DNA of 64,000 bases from DATCYX01 sp963714425 (GCA_963714425.1 CAVQOI010000008.1:186001-250000), one strand, 5' to 3'; shown: positions 44,122 to 53,689, counted from the stretch's first letter. The notes: a model not told the origin generated them from the letters alone. Numbers and translations are program-made.

Positions 44122-44631
44122 GTGACCATTGAACCTCGAACCCATCCACGCCTGGTGCGAGATTTAATGACTGTTGGGGTCGAGTCATGTTCGCTGGATA
44201 CCTCGATCACCGATCTGGCTACGATCTTCCTGGAAAAAGGAATCGATTCAATTATCGTTTTGGATCAGGGTAATGCAGCCGGTATCATTGAAACGCGAGA
44301 TATCGTACGTGCCTTCTCAAGTCAGGATTATCAAGCCCTGAAAGCACAAGATATCCTGCGCGAGAATGTCCCCCAGGTGCCGCCGGATATCCCTTTACAG
44401 GCTGCTGCCCAGATTATGCTTGACCAAGGTGTGCATACATTATACTTAATGCATCACGCAGGAGGTATTGAGTACCCGGCAGCGAAAATTTCACGCTGGC
44501 ACATCTTACGTTATCTGGCTGCACGTGAAGATAAAGAATTAGTCGATCTTGGGATTCTTGCCGAGCGAAGCGCGCCACTCGAGACATTCATACGCAGGCG
44601 AGATCAATCCCGCCGGTTGACTCAAGAGTGA
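44122..44631 (+). CDS. CBS-domain pair protein
   Basis: A 169-residue protein of two CBS domains: LVRDLMTVGVESCSLDTSITDLA with IDSIIVLDQGNAAGIIETRDIV (about 12-68), and AQDILRENVPQVPPDIPLQAAAQ with HTLYLMHHAGG (about 74-130). CBS pairs bind adenosyl ligands (AMP, ATP, SAM) and regulate. The start is a GTG at 44122 with no clear ribosome-binding site. It lies inside the acs operon between acsB and acsD, so sensing energy charge for this ATP-limited pathway is plausible. That is inference. Confidence 0.85.
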   Translation: MTIEPRTHPRLVRDLMTVGVESCSLDTSITDLATIFLEKGIDSIIVLDQGNAAGIIETRDIVRAFSSQDYQALKAQDILRENVPQVPPDIPLQAAAQIMLDQGVHTLYLMHHAGGIEYPAAKISRWHILRYLAAREDKELVDLGILAERSAPLETFIRRRDQSRRLTQE

Positions 44632-44688
44632 GCAAGGGTCCAGGAATTTCGTCATAAAATAAGCGATTTGAGAACAGGAGTAGACCAA

Positions 44689-45662
44689 ATGCCAATCGAA
44701 TTGCCCGTCGACAAATGGCCGGGTGCAGTGCGCACCGTAACCCTGGGAGCATTGAGTACCGAGGGGGGACGCGGGCTCGTACTGTCACCGTAGGTGGTGA
44801 AAAAGCCATGCCCTTCATGCATTTCGAGAGTGAAATGCCAAATAAACCCGTGGTCGCCATGGAGATTCGCGACCGCCGTCCTGATGACTGGTCTCCATTA
44901 TTGCTCGAAACATGGATAGATGTCGTCGACGATCCCGCTAAGTGGGCGAAAGCAGCCGAGGAGAGTGGTGCGGACATTGTGGTGTTGTACCTGAGCCTGA
45001 CCGACAAGGACGGGAAACCGAACTCTCCTGAAGTCGCCGTCGCCGTGGTCAAAGCTGTTCTGGCTGCTACGGGTTTACCACTGATCGTGTTTGGTCCAGG
45101 ACAGGGGGAGCTGGATAATTCACTCCTGGTTCCAATTGCGGAGGCAACGAAAGGCGAGCGCCTAGTCCTAGGCATCTGCGAAGATAAAAATTACCGTACC
45201 ATTGTTGCAACTGCGATGGCAAATGGGCACTTAGTGAGTGGGCGCACTCCAATGGATGTTAATCTGTCCAAACAGCTCAATATCCTGATCACCGATATGG
45301 GCTTGCCACCAGATCGCGTCTTGATGGACCCAACCACCGGTGCACTCGGATATGGCATTGAATATGGGTTTTCAGTGATGGAGCGCTTGCGCCTGGCAGC
45401 ACTGCAAGGCGATACGATGACACAATCCCCAATGATCGTTACTCCAGGTTTTGAAGCCTGGAAGACAAAAGAATCGAAAGTAGGTGAGGGGGTGCCGGCT
45501 GCCTGGGGAGAGTGGCTTCAAAGAGCAATTAATTGGGAAACATTGACTGCCGTTACCCTCGTTGAATCCGGTGCAGATATCATCGTACTGCGCCACCCCG
45601 AAACGATCAAGCAAGTAAAAGCAGCCATCGATGAACTGATGGCCGTACCGCAGACAGCGTGA
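44689..45662 (+). CDS. acsD: Corrinoid/iron-sulfur protein small subunit AcsD, apparent frameshift
   Basis: The family N-terminus is in one frame from ATG 44689 (MPIELPVDKWPGAVRTVTLG), which has an AGGAG site and stops at a TAG at 44791. The rest (RTVTVGGEKAMPFMHFE through to the stop at 45662) is in the -1 frame. The join fits the run of six G at 44763-44768: one more G, or a -1 slip, gives EGGTRARTVTV and a product of about 324 residues, normal for AcsD. The second frame alone could start at ATG 44715 or 44809 but would lose the conserved N-terminus. AcsD is the TIM-barrel partner of AcsC that holds the B12 cofactor. Sequencing error, true mutation and programmed slippage are all possible. 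Confidence 0.88.
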
Positions 45663-45721
45663 AACGCACTCTGGAGCGCAAATCAGCCTGATATCAAAAA
45701 CATCTAGAGCGGAGAAAAGCT

Positions 45722-47041
45722 ATGGCTCTTTCAGGAATACAAATCTATAAATTGCTTCCGCAGACAAACTGCAAAGAATGCGGATTTCCGACCTGCCTTG
45801 CATTCGCCATGAAGTTAGCAGCCAAGCAGGTTGAGTTGAGTGACTGCCCCTATGTGAGCGAAGAATCCAAGACTCAGTTGGCAGAGTCGGCTGCGCCACC
45901 CATCCGTCTGGTCTCGCTAAAATCCGATGGTTATGAAGTCAAGGCGGGTAACGAGGTCGTCTTGTATCGCCACGAAAAGACCTTCTATAACCTGCCCGGC
46001 GTATTTATTAAGGTGAATGACAACCAAGCTGTGGATGAAATTAAATCAGTTGTCGCAAGCGCTGATGCATACGCAGTAAATTACGTGGGCATTACTCTTA
46101 ACCTGGATGGCTTTGCGGTTGAGTCTGTGAGCGGCGATCCTAACCGCTTTGCAGACGCTGTAGCAGCAGTCCGGGCAGCAAGCAAGCGACCGGTGATCCT
46201 TGTAGCCCCAAATCCGGACGTGGCTTCAGCGGGATTGCGGGTCCTGGATGGTGAGGTCCCCTTAGTATATACGGCAGATGCCGAAAACTGGGAGGCGATG
46301 GCTGCCCTGGCAGCAGAGCACAAAGCAGCGCTGGTGGTATCAGGTGATTCGCTTGAAGCCCTCGCTGATTTGACGGAAAAAGTGAAGGGAAAAGGAGTCG
46401 AAGATATCGTGCTCTACCCCTCAGCACCAGGTCTTTCAGCATCACTAACCATAAACACTCAGGTCCGGCGTCTGGCTCTCAAAAAAAACTTCCGGCCTGT
46501 GGGCTTCCCAACACTCGCCTTCGCTTCGAATGCAGCAGCAGCGGCGCAAGCGGTCTCAAAATACGCTGGGTTTATAGTATTGGAGAAGTTCGCACCCGAG
46601 CTGGCTTATCCGGTGTTGGTCCTCCGCCAAAATATATACACAGACCCACAAAAACCGATCCAGGTGCAGCCAGGGGTGTACGAGATCAACAACCCCAAGC
46701 CAAACGATCCTGTTCTGGTCACCACAAATTTCAGCATCACATACTTCAGCGTTGCTAATGAGGTCGAGGGCTCAGGCCTACCCGCCTGGTTGGTTGTGGT
46801 AGACGCCGAGGGAATGAGCGTTCTTACGGCCTGGGCAGCCGGTAAGTTCGACGCTGAAAGGATCGCCAAATCTATCAAGTCCTTTAATCTGGCAGACAAG
46901 GTCAGCCACAAGAAGCTGGTCTTGCCAGGGCACGTGGCTGTGCTTTCTGGAGAGGTTGAGGCTGAGTTACCCGATTGGGAAATTCGCGTTGGTCCGCGAG
47001 AAGCTGTGGATATCCCAAAATTCATGAAGCAAGCATTATGA
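45722..47041 (+). CDS. acsC: Corrinoid/iron-sulfur protein large subunit AcsC
   Basis: A 439-residue protein. The N-terminal [4Fe-4S] domain has C17, C20, C25 and C42 (TNCKECGFPTC...SDC). A TIM-barrel domain follows, then a C-terminal corrinoid-binding domain (about 320-439, with YFSVANEVEGSGLPAWLVVVDAEGMSVLTAWAAGKFD). It carries the methyl group between AcsE and AcsB. AGCGGAG precedes the ATG. Confidence 0.96.
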   Translation: MALSGIQIYKLLPQTNCKECGFPTCLAFAMKLAAKQVELSDCPYVSEESKTQLAESAAPPIRLVSLKSDGYEVKAGNEVVLYRHEKTFYNLPGVFIKVNDNQAVDEIKSVVASADAYAVNYVGITLNLDGFAVESVSGDPNRFADAVAAVRAASKRPVILVAPNPDVASAGLRVLDGEVPLVYTADAENWEAMAALAAEHKAALVVSGDSLEALADLTEKVKGKGVEDIVLYPSAPGLSASLTINTQVRRLALKKNFRPVGFPTLAFASNAAAAAQAVSKYAGFIVLEKFAPELAYPVLVLRQNIYTDPQKPIQVQPGVYEINNPKPNDPVLVTTNFSITYFSVANEVEGSGLPAWLVVVDAEGMSVLTAWAAGKFDAERIAKSIKSFNLADKVSHKKLVLPGHVAVLSGEVEAELPDWEIRVGPREAVDIPKFMKQAL

Positions 47042-47056
47042 GGTAATAGTTAGGAT

Positions 47057-47137
47057 GTTGAAAGTTGTGGAGCAAGGATTTCCTTCCTGGCAATACTAAA
47101 ATGTAGCCATCAATTGGGGATAGACACAACTTTCAAC
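47057..47137 (+). other. 13-bp inverted repeat between acsC and the RACo-like gene
   Basis: GTTGAAAGTTGTG (47057-47069) and CACAACTTTCAAC (47125-47137) are perfectly complementary around a 55-base loop, in the gap between acsC and the reactivator gene. It could form a long-range RNA stem or be a protein-binding site. Confidence 0.6.
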
Positions 47138-47157
47138 TCTCTAGGATCTTCAACCTG

Positions 47158-49080
47158 ATGACAGACCATCTGGTCACATTCGATATCTCGCCAATCCCTG
47201 TGCGCGTTCCAACCGGCACGCTGCTGGTTGAAGCCGCTCGGATGGCGGGAGTAGAAGTTGCGCAACCTTGCGGAGGGCAGGGACGCTGCGGGCGGTGCGC
47301 GGTACTTGTCACGACTGGTCCCGTGCGCCGCCGCAGCACATTGCGCTTATCACAGGAAGATATTGAACAGGGATACGCCCTTGCTTGCCAGACCGTCGTC
47401 GAGGGGGATGTCGCTGTCACTGTACCGCCCGAGGAGAAGATTGAGCGCAGGCTTACCACCGACCGCACCGTGGCAGAGATTGAAGTCCCCGCTGGGTACG
47501 ACCCAGTTCTATCACAAACGATACGCCGCGTACGCTTGATGCTCACACCTCCGAGTATGGATGATCAAACCGATGACTGGTCGCGTCTAACCTTAAGTCT
47601 TCGCCAACAGACGGGATTCGACAGTATTGAAACGTCACTCGCTGTATTGAGGAAAATTGGGGATGTCTTGCGTGAAGAAGATTGGCGGGTGACAGCCATT
47701 CTGGATGCAGGCAGCCGAGATCGCAAATCTTCCCCCGCACGACTGATCGATCTGCACCCTGGACACACGCTTCTGAACGATCCGCTATGGGGAGCTGCCA
47801 TTGACATCGGGACGACAACGGTGACATTATGGCTGGTGGATCTGCTCTCGGGGAAGGTGCATGCCCAGGTCGCTGAATATAATGGTCAAATTTCTCGCGG
47901 CGAAGATGTCATTTCTCGAATAATATTTGCCAGTAAAAATGGTGGCAACGAGAAGATGCGAAGCCTGGTGTTAGAGACCATCAACTCATTGGTCGATACT
48001 GCCTGCAAGCGTGCTCAAGCGAATCCTGCAGATATTGTTAAAGCAACAGTTGCGGGCAACAGTACCATGATTCACTTGCTGCTGGGTATACCGGCAATCA
48101 ATATCCGCTTGGCTCCTTTCATCACAGCTGTAAACAGTGTTCCGCTCCTGACAGCAAGCGAAATTGGTTTGAACATCCACCCGCAGGCAACCGTTGATTG
48201 TCTACCTGGGGTCGCCAGCTATGTAGGTGCAGATATCACTGCGGGTGTGTATTCCTCAGGTATGGGCGATACTGAACAATTGACCTTGTTCATGGATGTT
48301 GGCACAAACGGAGAGATGGTGCTTGGCTCAAGAGAGTGGCTGGTGACCTGTGCATGCTCTGCGGGACCGGCATTTGAAGGGGCTGGCGTGCTGCATGGAA
48401 TGCGCGCAACGAAGGGTGCGATCGAAGAAGTATGGATCAGCAGTGATACTCACGAGCCAAGCTTCAGGGTAATAGGCGGCGTCAAGCCTAGCGGATTGTG
48501 CGGTAGCGGCCTGATCTCTCTGTTGGCTGAGATGTTCATTACCAATGTTGTAGACAAAGCTGGCAATGTCAACCTCTCCCTGGATACACCGCGCGTCCGG
48601 GAGGGTGAACATGGTGGCGAGTATGTGATTGTCTGGGGTTCTGAGACCGCAGATGGCAAGGATATTGTGATTACTCGCATTGATATCGACAACCTGCTGC
48701 GTGCCAAAGCCTCGATCTATGCTGGCTTCATCATCCTTGCCGATAGTGTTGGAATACCGCTTGAAGCCGTAGAGCAAATTTCAATCGGTGGCTCATTTGG
48801 TAAATATATAAATGTTGAAAAGGCCGTCCAGATCGGGCTGTTGCCAGATATGCCCTGGGAGCGCTTCGCATTCCTGGGAAATACTGCTGTTCGTGGTGCA
48901 TACTATGCCTTGTTGGATAGTGATACCCGTGAGCGGATACAGGAGATATCTGGACGCATGACCTATATCGAGCTTTCGGCAGACAACAGTTTCTACGACG
49001 CCTTCATGTCGGCGCTTTTCTTACCACACACAGATTTATCTCGTTTCCCATCGGTGGAAGCGATGATGAGCAGCGCATAG
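47158..49080 (+). CDS. acsV: Corrinoid activation/regeneration protein (RACo/AcsV-like)
   Basis: A 640-residue protein. The N-terminal [2Fe-2S] ferredoxin domain has C38, C44, C47 and C77. A middle/linker region runs to about 200, then an ASKHA ATPase domain with AAIDIGTTTVTLWLVD, VAGNSTMIHLLLG, FMDVGTNGEMVLG and GGSFGKYINVEKAVQIGLLP. RACo-type proteins use ATP to reduce accidentally oxidised Co(II) corrinoid back to Co(I). It follows acsC and precedes acsE, the expected neighbourhood. The start is ATG 47158, with no strong ribosome-binding site. Confidence 0.93.
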   Translation: MTDHLVTFDISPIPVRVPTGTLLVEAARMAGVEVAQPCGGQGRCGRCAVLVTTGPVRRRSTLRLSQEDIEQGYALACQTVVEGDVAVTVPPEEKIERRLTTDRTVAEIEVPAGYDPVLSQTIRRVRLMLTPPSMDDQTDDWSRLTLSLRQQTGFDSIETSLAVLRKIGDVLREEDWRVTAILDAGSRDRKSSPARLIDLHPGHTLLNDPLWGAAIDIGTTTVTLWLVDLLSGKVHAQVAEYNGQISRGEDVISRIIFASKNGGNEKMRSLVLETINSLVDTACKRAQANPADIVKATVAGNSTMIHLLLGIPAINIRLAPFITAVNSVPLLTASEIGLNIHPQATVDCLPGVASYVGADITAGVYSSGMGDTEQLTLFMDVGTNGEMVLGSREWLVTCACSAGPAFEGAGVLHGMRATKGAIEEVWISSDTHEPSFRVIGGVKPSGLCGSGLISLLAEMFITNVVDKAGNVNLSLDTPRVREGEHGGEYVIVWGSETADGKDIVITRIDIDNLLRAKASIYAGFIILADSVGIPLEAVEQISIGGSFGKYINVEKAVQIGLLPDMPWERFAFLGNTAVRGAYYALLDSDTRERIQEISGRMTYIELSADNSFYDAFMSALFLPHTDLSRFPSVEAMMSSA

Positions 49081-49164
49081 ATTGCGCTGAATGGATCGAG
49101 AGGGGAAGCCCTCTTGATAGCCGGGAGAAAATTCTTAAGCTACAGTTCGATGGAGTGAAAAGTC

Positions 49165-50100
49165 ATGTATATCTTGGGTGAAAATATCCACATAATCTCG
49201 GAAAAAGTCAAGGAAGCCCTGAAGGAAAAGGACGCCAAATTCTTTCAAGAGCTGGCTGTCAAACAAGTTGAGGCGGGAGCGCAAGCATTAGACCTCAACC
49301 TGGGGCCGCGCAAGAAAGATGGGGAGGAAGTCTTTCCATGGATCGTTGATACCGTGCAGGCGGTAGTAGATGTGCCCCTCAGTTTCGATACTACCAATAT
49401 CCTGGGCATCGAGGCGGGACTGAAAAAAATCACCAAGGCACAACCGATCATCAACTCGACCTCGGCAGAGCCTGAGCGGTTAGAGAAAGTGCCGTTGTTG
49501 GCTAAACAGTACAATACACGTCTGATTGCACTGACAATGGGGTCCAGCGGTATTCCTGTGGGTGCCGATGAGCGGGTCAACATTGCCCTGGAATTCCTGA
49601 TCCCACGCATGCTGGAGATTGATTTTCCCGTCTCCGATCTGATCATAGATCCGTTGGCATTGACTGTATCAGGTTGCCAGGAGTACTGCCCACAGCTCAT
49701 CGAAGCTGTGCGCACCCTGGAATACGCTTGGGATCCGCCTCCCACGATCTCGGTAGGTCTCTCGAATGTCGCTAATGCGGTGCCTCACGAGCGACGTCCA
49801 TTGATCAACCGCACCTACTGTGCGATGCTGATGGGCGTGGGCTTGAAGATGATGATTGCCAACCCGCTGGACGAGAAGCTCAAAGAGACCATCCGTGTAA
49901 TAGAAGAGCGCGACGAATCAACTCCGGTTGGGCGGCTCTACCTGAAAATTGCGGACCACATCGCAGCTATGGAGGAGCCTTCATTCGATGACGTAGACCC
50001 CAGCGATCCAGAACAGCTGGCGATATGGAAAACTGTCGAGATCTTAATGAACAAGGTAATTTACGCAGATGCGTATTTAGGACAATTAGAAGTCGTCTGA
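49165..50100 (+). CDS. acsE: Methyl-THF:corrinoid/Fe-S protein methyltransferase AcsE
   Basis: A 311-residue DHPS-like TIM barrel with a pterin-binding site: GENIHIISEKVKEAL at the start, AQALDLNLGPRKKDG, PLSFDTTN, INSTSAEPERL, LIALTMGSSGIP and DLIIDPLALTVSG. It moves the methyl group from methyl-THF to the Co(I) of AcsCD. It is about 50 residues longer than the Moorella enzyme, mainly at the C-terminus (about 260-311). It is separated from metVF by 80 bases. Confidence 0.95.
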   Translation: MYILGENIHIISEKVKEALKEKDAKFFQELAVKQVEAGAQALDLNLGPRKKDGEEVFPWIVDTVQAVVDVPLSFDTTNILGIEAGLKKITKAQPIINSTSAEPERLEKVPLLAKQYNTRLIALTMGSSGIPVGADERVNIALEFLIPRMLEIDFPVSDLIIDPLALTVSGCQEYCPQLIEAVRTLEYAWDPPPTISVGLSNVANAVPHERRPLINRTYCAMLMGVGLKMMIANPLDEKLKETIRVIEERDESTPVGRLYLKIADHIAAMEEPSFDDVDPSDPEQLAIWKTVEILMNKVIYADAYLGQLEVV

Positions 50101-50180
50101 TCATCACCGAGGGATTGTGCGGACGCATTTCCGCGCGATCATTTGCGAAGGTAACATTATAAATAGGAGGAATTTATTCA

Positions 50181-51644
50181 ATGCCCGTATTTACTCCTGG
50201 CCGCCGGTGGCAGCCGCCGTACTTACCGTTTAAAAAAGAGTCAACCGGCCGTCGCGTGCTGGCTGCACTGGAACGCAGCGTCAAAGGACCCCTATTCGGC
50301 TGCCGAATGTGTGGGAACTGCTTGTTGCAGGAAACCGCGTTTATCTGTCCGATGGAGTGCCCCAAGGGCATCCGCAATGGGCCGTGTGGCGGATCCACTC
50401 AGGAGCATTGCTATGTGGATGACACGCGCCCGTGTATTTGGTACCGCATCTACGAGCGGGCATACGCTATGGGACGCGAGGAAATGCTCTTGGAGGTGCT
50501 CCCCCCCCTGGATTGGGATAAGACCGGTGGTGAGACCTGGGGTGATGTGGTGCGACAAATCTCAAACCTGGGGACGAAGAAGGTCATCACTGGGATGCTC
50601 TCACGCGATCCGCTTGAGCGTACAGAGACATGGGATTCTGTTTTCCGTCCCGTACGCCAACCTGAGTGGTGGCAGGGAGATTCAGAGTATCACCCGCCGG
50701 CCTATTCGGAACCGGTATCTGAGCTGGAGCGTCGCTTGAAATCTGGGGAGTTTGTAGTCACCAGCGAGGTGGCACCACCTTTGACAGTAGCTACGAAGAA
50801 ACTGGTCGAGAATATCGAGCTGGTTAAACCATATGCCACGGCGATTAACTTCACGGATAGCCCATCCGCAACACCCCGCATGAGCAGTTGGGCATGTAGT
50901 TCGATCGCCATTCAACAGGGTGCTGAACCTGTGATGCAGATTGCTGCGCGTGACAGGACACGCACCGGCTTACAGGCGGAAGTGCTGGGGGCGAATGCCC
51001 TGGGTGTTCGCAACATCCTGTGCCTGTCTGGCGACAGCATGCGCATGGCGCCAGAGCCACGCGGTCGCATGGACATTGTGGATATCGACTCAATCCAAAT
51101 GTTGTGGATCCTACGGCGCATGCGTGATGAAGGAAGATACCTGGATGGACGCAGTCTTAAATTCCCTCCGAAGTATTTCCTGGGTGCTGCCGCATCACCA
51201 TTTGCTTCTGAGCCGAAATTTCAGGCGATCCGCGAACAAAAGAAAGTCAATGCCGGCGCGCAATTCTTCCAGACCAATCTGGTATTCGATCCCTCAGGAT
51301 TGGAGGTATGGCTGGATGCATTAGGGGAGCGCAACATCCTTGATAAAGTGTATATCCTGATTGGGATTACTCCGCTGAAAAATCTGCGCATGGCGCAGTA
51401 TATGCACAATGAAGTTCCAGGTGTCACGATACCCGAGTCACTCCTCAAGCGTATGGAGGCTGCTGGGGATGGCGCCGCCGAGGAAGGTGTGCAGATTGCC
51501 CTGGAATTGATCGATGCCGTAAAAGCTTTGCACGGCGTGAATGGAATCCACCTTATGGCGGTCGGATGGGAGGAGATCGTTCCCCGCATCGTCAGCGAGG
51601 CTGGTCTGGCTATTGGTGCTACAAGCGAGCCCGTGCTGACATAA
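50181..51644 (+). CDS. metF: MetV-MetF fusion, methylenetetrahydrofolate reductase
   Basis: A 487-residue fusion. Residues 1-130 are a MetV-type Fe-S domain with eight cysteines (C41, C44, C47, C56, C60, C69, C77, C85; FGCRMCGNC...CPMEC...GPCGG). Residues about 180-487 are a MetF flavin barrel (VVTSEVAPPLTVATKKLVENIE, INFTDSPSATPRMSS, NILCLSGDSM, GAQFFQTNLVFD). Acetogens usually encode MetV and MetF as separate subunits. The enzyme makes methyl-THF, the substrate of AcsE encoded just upstream. AGGAGG precedes the ATG; a strong terminator follows. Confidence 0.93.
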   Translation: MPVFTPGRRWQPPYLPFKKESTGRRVLAALERSVKGPLFGCRMCGNCLLQETAFICPMECPKGIRNGPCGGSTQEHCYVDDTRPCIWYRIYERAYAMGREEMLLEVLPPLDWDKTGGETWGDVVRQISNLGTKKVITGMLSRDPLERTETWDSVFRPVRQPEWWQGDSEYHPPAYSEPVSELERRLKSGEFVVTSEVAPPLTVATKKLVENIELVKPYATAINFTDSPSATPRMSSWACSSIAIQQGAEPVMQIAARDRTRTGLQAEVLGANALGVRNILCLSGDSMRMAPEPRGRMDIVDIDSIQMLWILRRMRDEGRYLDGRSLKFPPKYFLGAAASPFASEPKFQAIREQKKVNAGAQFFQTNLVFDPSGLEVWLDALGERNILDKVYILIGITPLKNLRMAQYMHNEVPGVTIPESLLKRMEAAGDGAAEEGVQIALELIDAVKALHGVNGIHLMAVGWEEIVPRIVSEAGLAIGATSEPVLT

Positions 51645-51680
51645 GAAAGGAATATCGAGAATCGTTCAAGTTGTGATCGG

Positions 51681-51728
51681 AATAAATGAGATCGTGTGGG
51701 TACTTACGCCCACACGATCTCATTTATT
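51681..51728 (+). terminator. Terminator of the acs operon
   Basis: A 20-bp perfect stem (arms 51681-51700 and 51709-51728) with an 8-base loop, rich in A-T at the base. It is the strongest hairpin in the window and closes the operon. The following 51729-51910 holds no gene; the msrP promoter should lie there but I see no consensus pair. Confidence 0.92.
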
Positions 51729-51910
51729 TCTTAATGGTGAGCCAGAATGAGTCCAGTGTTTTTGTCGATGCAAACAATCCTGACTTAGCGAATTGCAGGT
51801 GCGGAATCAGCAAATAATTAGAATAAATTTATCTTTCTTGTAAGATTTCCTTAATCATTCCTTGGTAGACTATATCACGATCAATTAATTCTAGAAGCGT
51901 GGAGTATGAC

Positions 51911-52864
51911 ATGGTAAAAATTCTTTCCTCCGAGATCACCCCGGAGCAAACCTATCTAAACCGGCGCCAGTTCATGAAATTCGGGGCGCTTACTGCTGGT
52001 GCGCTCGCCTTAGCCGCCTGTGGAGGCAGTCCAACAGCAGTTTCTGAAACTTCTTCCTCGAACCCATCCGATGAGCCTGACCTGCCCACAGGGCTTACAG
52101 ATGAATTGGGAGATCCAGCGAATACATTTCAAAATATCACGAATTACAATAATTTCTACGAATTCTCTACCGATAAAGAAGCTGTTGCAGTCCTGAGCAA
52201 GGATTTCAAGACCCAGCCATGGACGGTTGAAGTCTCTGGATTGGTGAACAAGCCCAAAACATTTGGTATTGAAGATCTCCGATCGATGTTCCCTGCAGAG
52301 GAACGGATCTACCGGCTACGCTGTGTGGAAGCCTGGTCACTGGTCATTCCCTGGATGGGCTTCCCCCTGAAAAAACTTCTGGATGCAGTTGAACCTACTT
52401 CACAGGCGAAGTTCGTTCGCTTCCAAACCCTATTCGATCCTGAGCGTATGCCTGGACAGAATGCTCGCTGGTATACCTGGCCCTACGTGGAGGGATTGCG
52501 CATGGATGAGGCCATGCACGACCTGACATTAATCTCTACGGGTTTGTATGGGAAGGAATTGCTCCCTCAAAGTGGGGCTCCTTTGCGTTTGGTTGTGCCC
52601 TGGAAATATGGTTTTAAGAGCATCAAATCGATCGTGCGTATTGACCTGGTTGATGAGATGCCTGATTCATTGTGGATGAACGCTGCCCCCAACGAGTATG
52701 GATTTTACGCCAATGTAAACCCAGAGGTGGATCACCCGCGCTGGTCACAGGCCTCTGAACGCCGCATTGGTGAGCTAGGGAGGCGGAAGACATTGATGTT
52801 TAATGGCTACGCTGAAGAGGTCGCCGATCTGTACGACGGCATGGACTTGCGAGCCAACTATTAG
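51911..52864 (+). CDS. msrP: Periplasmic methionine sulfoxide reductase catalytic subunit MsrP
   Basis: A 317-residue molybdopterin enzyme of the YedY/MsrP type. A twin-arginine signal ([14 protein letters not shown]) ends in an LAAC that could also be lipidated. The molybdenum-binding Cys lies in [14 protein letters not shown], with [20 protein letters not shown] downstream. It repairs oxidised methionines in exported proteins using quinol electrons from MsrQ. I use the ATG at 51911 with GGAG seven bases upstream rather than the GTG at 51899. It would be exported by the TatABC system. Confidence 0.93.
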   Translation: MVKILSSEITPEQTYLNRRQFMKFGALTAGALALAACGGSPTAVSETSSSNPSDEPDLPTGLTDELGDPANTFQNITNYNNFYEFSTDKEAVAVLSKDFKTQPWTVEVSGLVNKPKTFGIEDLRSMFPAEERIYRLRCVEAWSLVIPWMGFPLKKLLDAVEPTSQAKFVRFQTLFDPERMPGQNARWYTWPYVEGLRMDEAMHDLTLISTGLYGKELLPQSGAPLRLVVPWKYGFKSIKSIVRIDLVDEMPDSLWMNAAPNEYGFYANVNPEVDHPRWSQASERRIGELGRRKTLMFNGYAEEVADLYDGMDLRANY

Positions 52865-52866
52865 AT

Positions 52867-53538
52867 ATGAAGCTACCTCGATTTACTCTTTTTCAGTGGG
52901 TGGTTCATATTGGAAGTTGGGTGCCGCTTGCACTCATTATTTTGGATTTCTTCCGCAATAATCTGACCGCCAATCCAATCCAGGATATCACTTTTCGTAC
53001 CGGGAAGACAGCCCTCGTCCTGCTTGTGCTCTCGCTGGCAGCTACGCCTGTGAACACGTTGTTTGGTTTCAAGCAAGCTATCAAGGTGCGCCGTGCGCTG
53101 GGCTTGTATGCCTTCATGTACGTAGTCATGCATTTGCTAATTTTCGTTGGGCTGGATTACGTTTTAGACCCTGAGTTGATCCTTGAGGCGATTTTCGAGA
53201 AGCGCTATGCACTTGTTGGGTTTACGGCTTTTCTGCTTTTGCTTCCTCTGGCGATCACTTCCACAAAGGGGTGGATGAGACGTCTGGGGCGCAACTGGAA
53301 ACGGTTGCATCGTCTGGTATATGTGGCAGCATTATTGGCGGTCATCCATTACGTCTGGCTGGTGAAATCTGATATCCGTGAGCCTTTGGTATACGGGGGG
53401 ATTGTGCTGATCTTGTTGATACTGCGTCTGTCTAAAGTACGGCGCTGGACATCCAGTTTGCGAAATCGGTTGCCAGTTAGAACAGATTTCCAGATAAAGA
53501 TGAAACAGTATAGCATCAAGATCTTTGGCCGGGGTTGA
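52867..53538 (+). CDS. msrQ: MsrQ/YedZ haem-binding membrane subunit
   Basis: A 223-residue protein with about six membrane helices of the ferric-reductase-like domain. Histidines in candidate haem positions include YVVMHLLIF, WKRLHRLVY and LAVIHYVWL. It passes electrons from the quinone pool to MsrP, whose gene ends two bases upstream. The final 40 residues are basic and cytoplasmic. Confidence 0.92.
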   Translation: MKLPRFTLFQWVVHIGSWVPLALIILDFFRNNLTANPIQDITFRTGKTALVLLVLSLAATPVNTLFGFKQAIKVRRALGLYAFMYVVMHLLIFVGLDYVLDPELILEAIFEKRYALVGFTAFLLLLPLAITSTKGWMRRLGRNWKRLHRLVYVAALLAVIHYVWLVKSDIREPLVYGGIVLILLILRLSKVRRWTSSLRNRLPVRTDFQIKMKQYSIKIFGRG

Positions 53539-53617
53539 TCTTCTCCGCAAGAACCGCGCATACAATCGAGAGGTAAAGCGAACCAACCTCGCTTTTCATC
53601 CCATCCGGACTAGATGG

Positions 53618-53673
53618 TTGACAAATAGGGGCTTCTGCGCTATATTACTAACGCGAGTTAGTAACACGTGTTA
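53618..53673 (+). promoter_or_regulatory. Promoter with tandem LacI-type operators
   Basis: TTGACA (53618-53623), a 17-base spacer and TATATT (53641-53646) form a strong promoter. Two palindromes overlap its start region: TTACTAAC-GCGA-GTTAGTAA (53645-53664) and TAACACGTGTTA (53662-53673). Both contain TAAC..GTTA half sites typical of LacI-family operators, so the next gene is probably autoregulated. Confidence 0.82.
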
Positions 53674-53689
53674 GCGTGGTGCCTCCAAT

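Noticed and set aside
47057..47137. Terminal inverted repeats of a small mobile element
   Set aside because: Only 81 bases long, no flanking target duplication was found and no other copy was noticed in the window, so an RNA structure is more likely.
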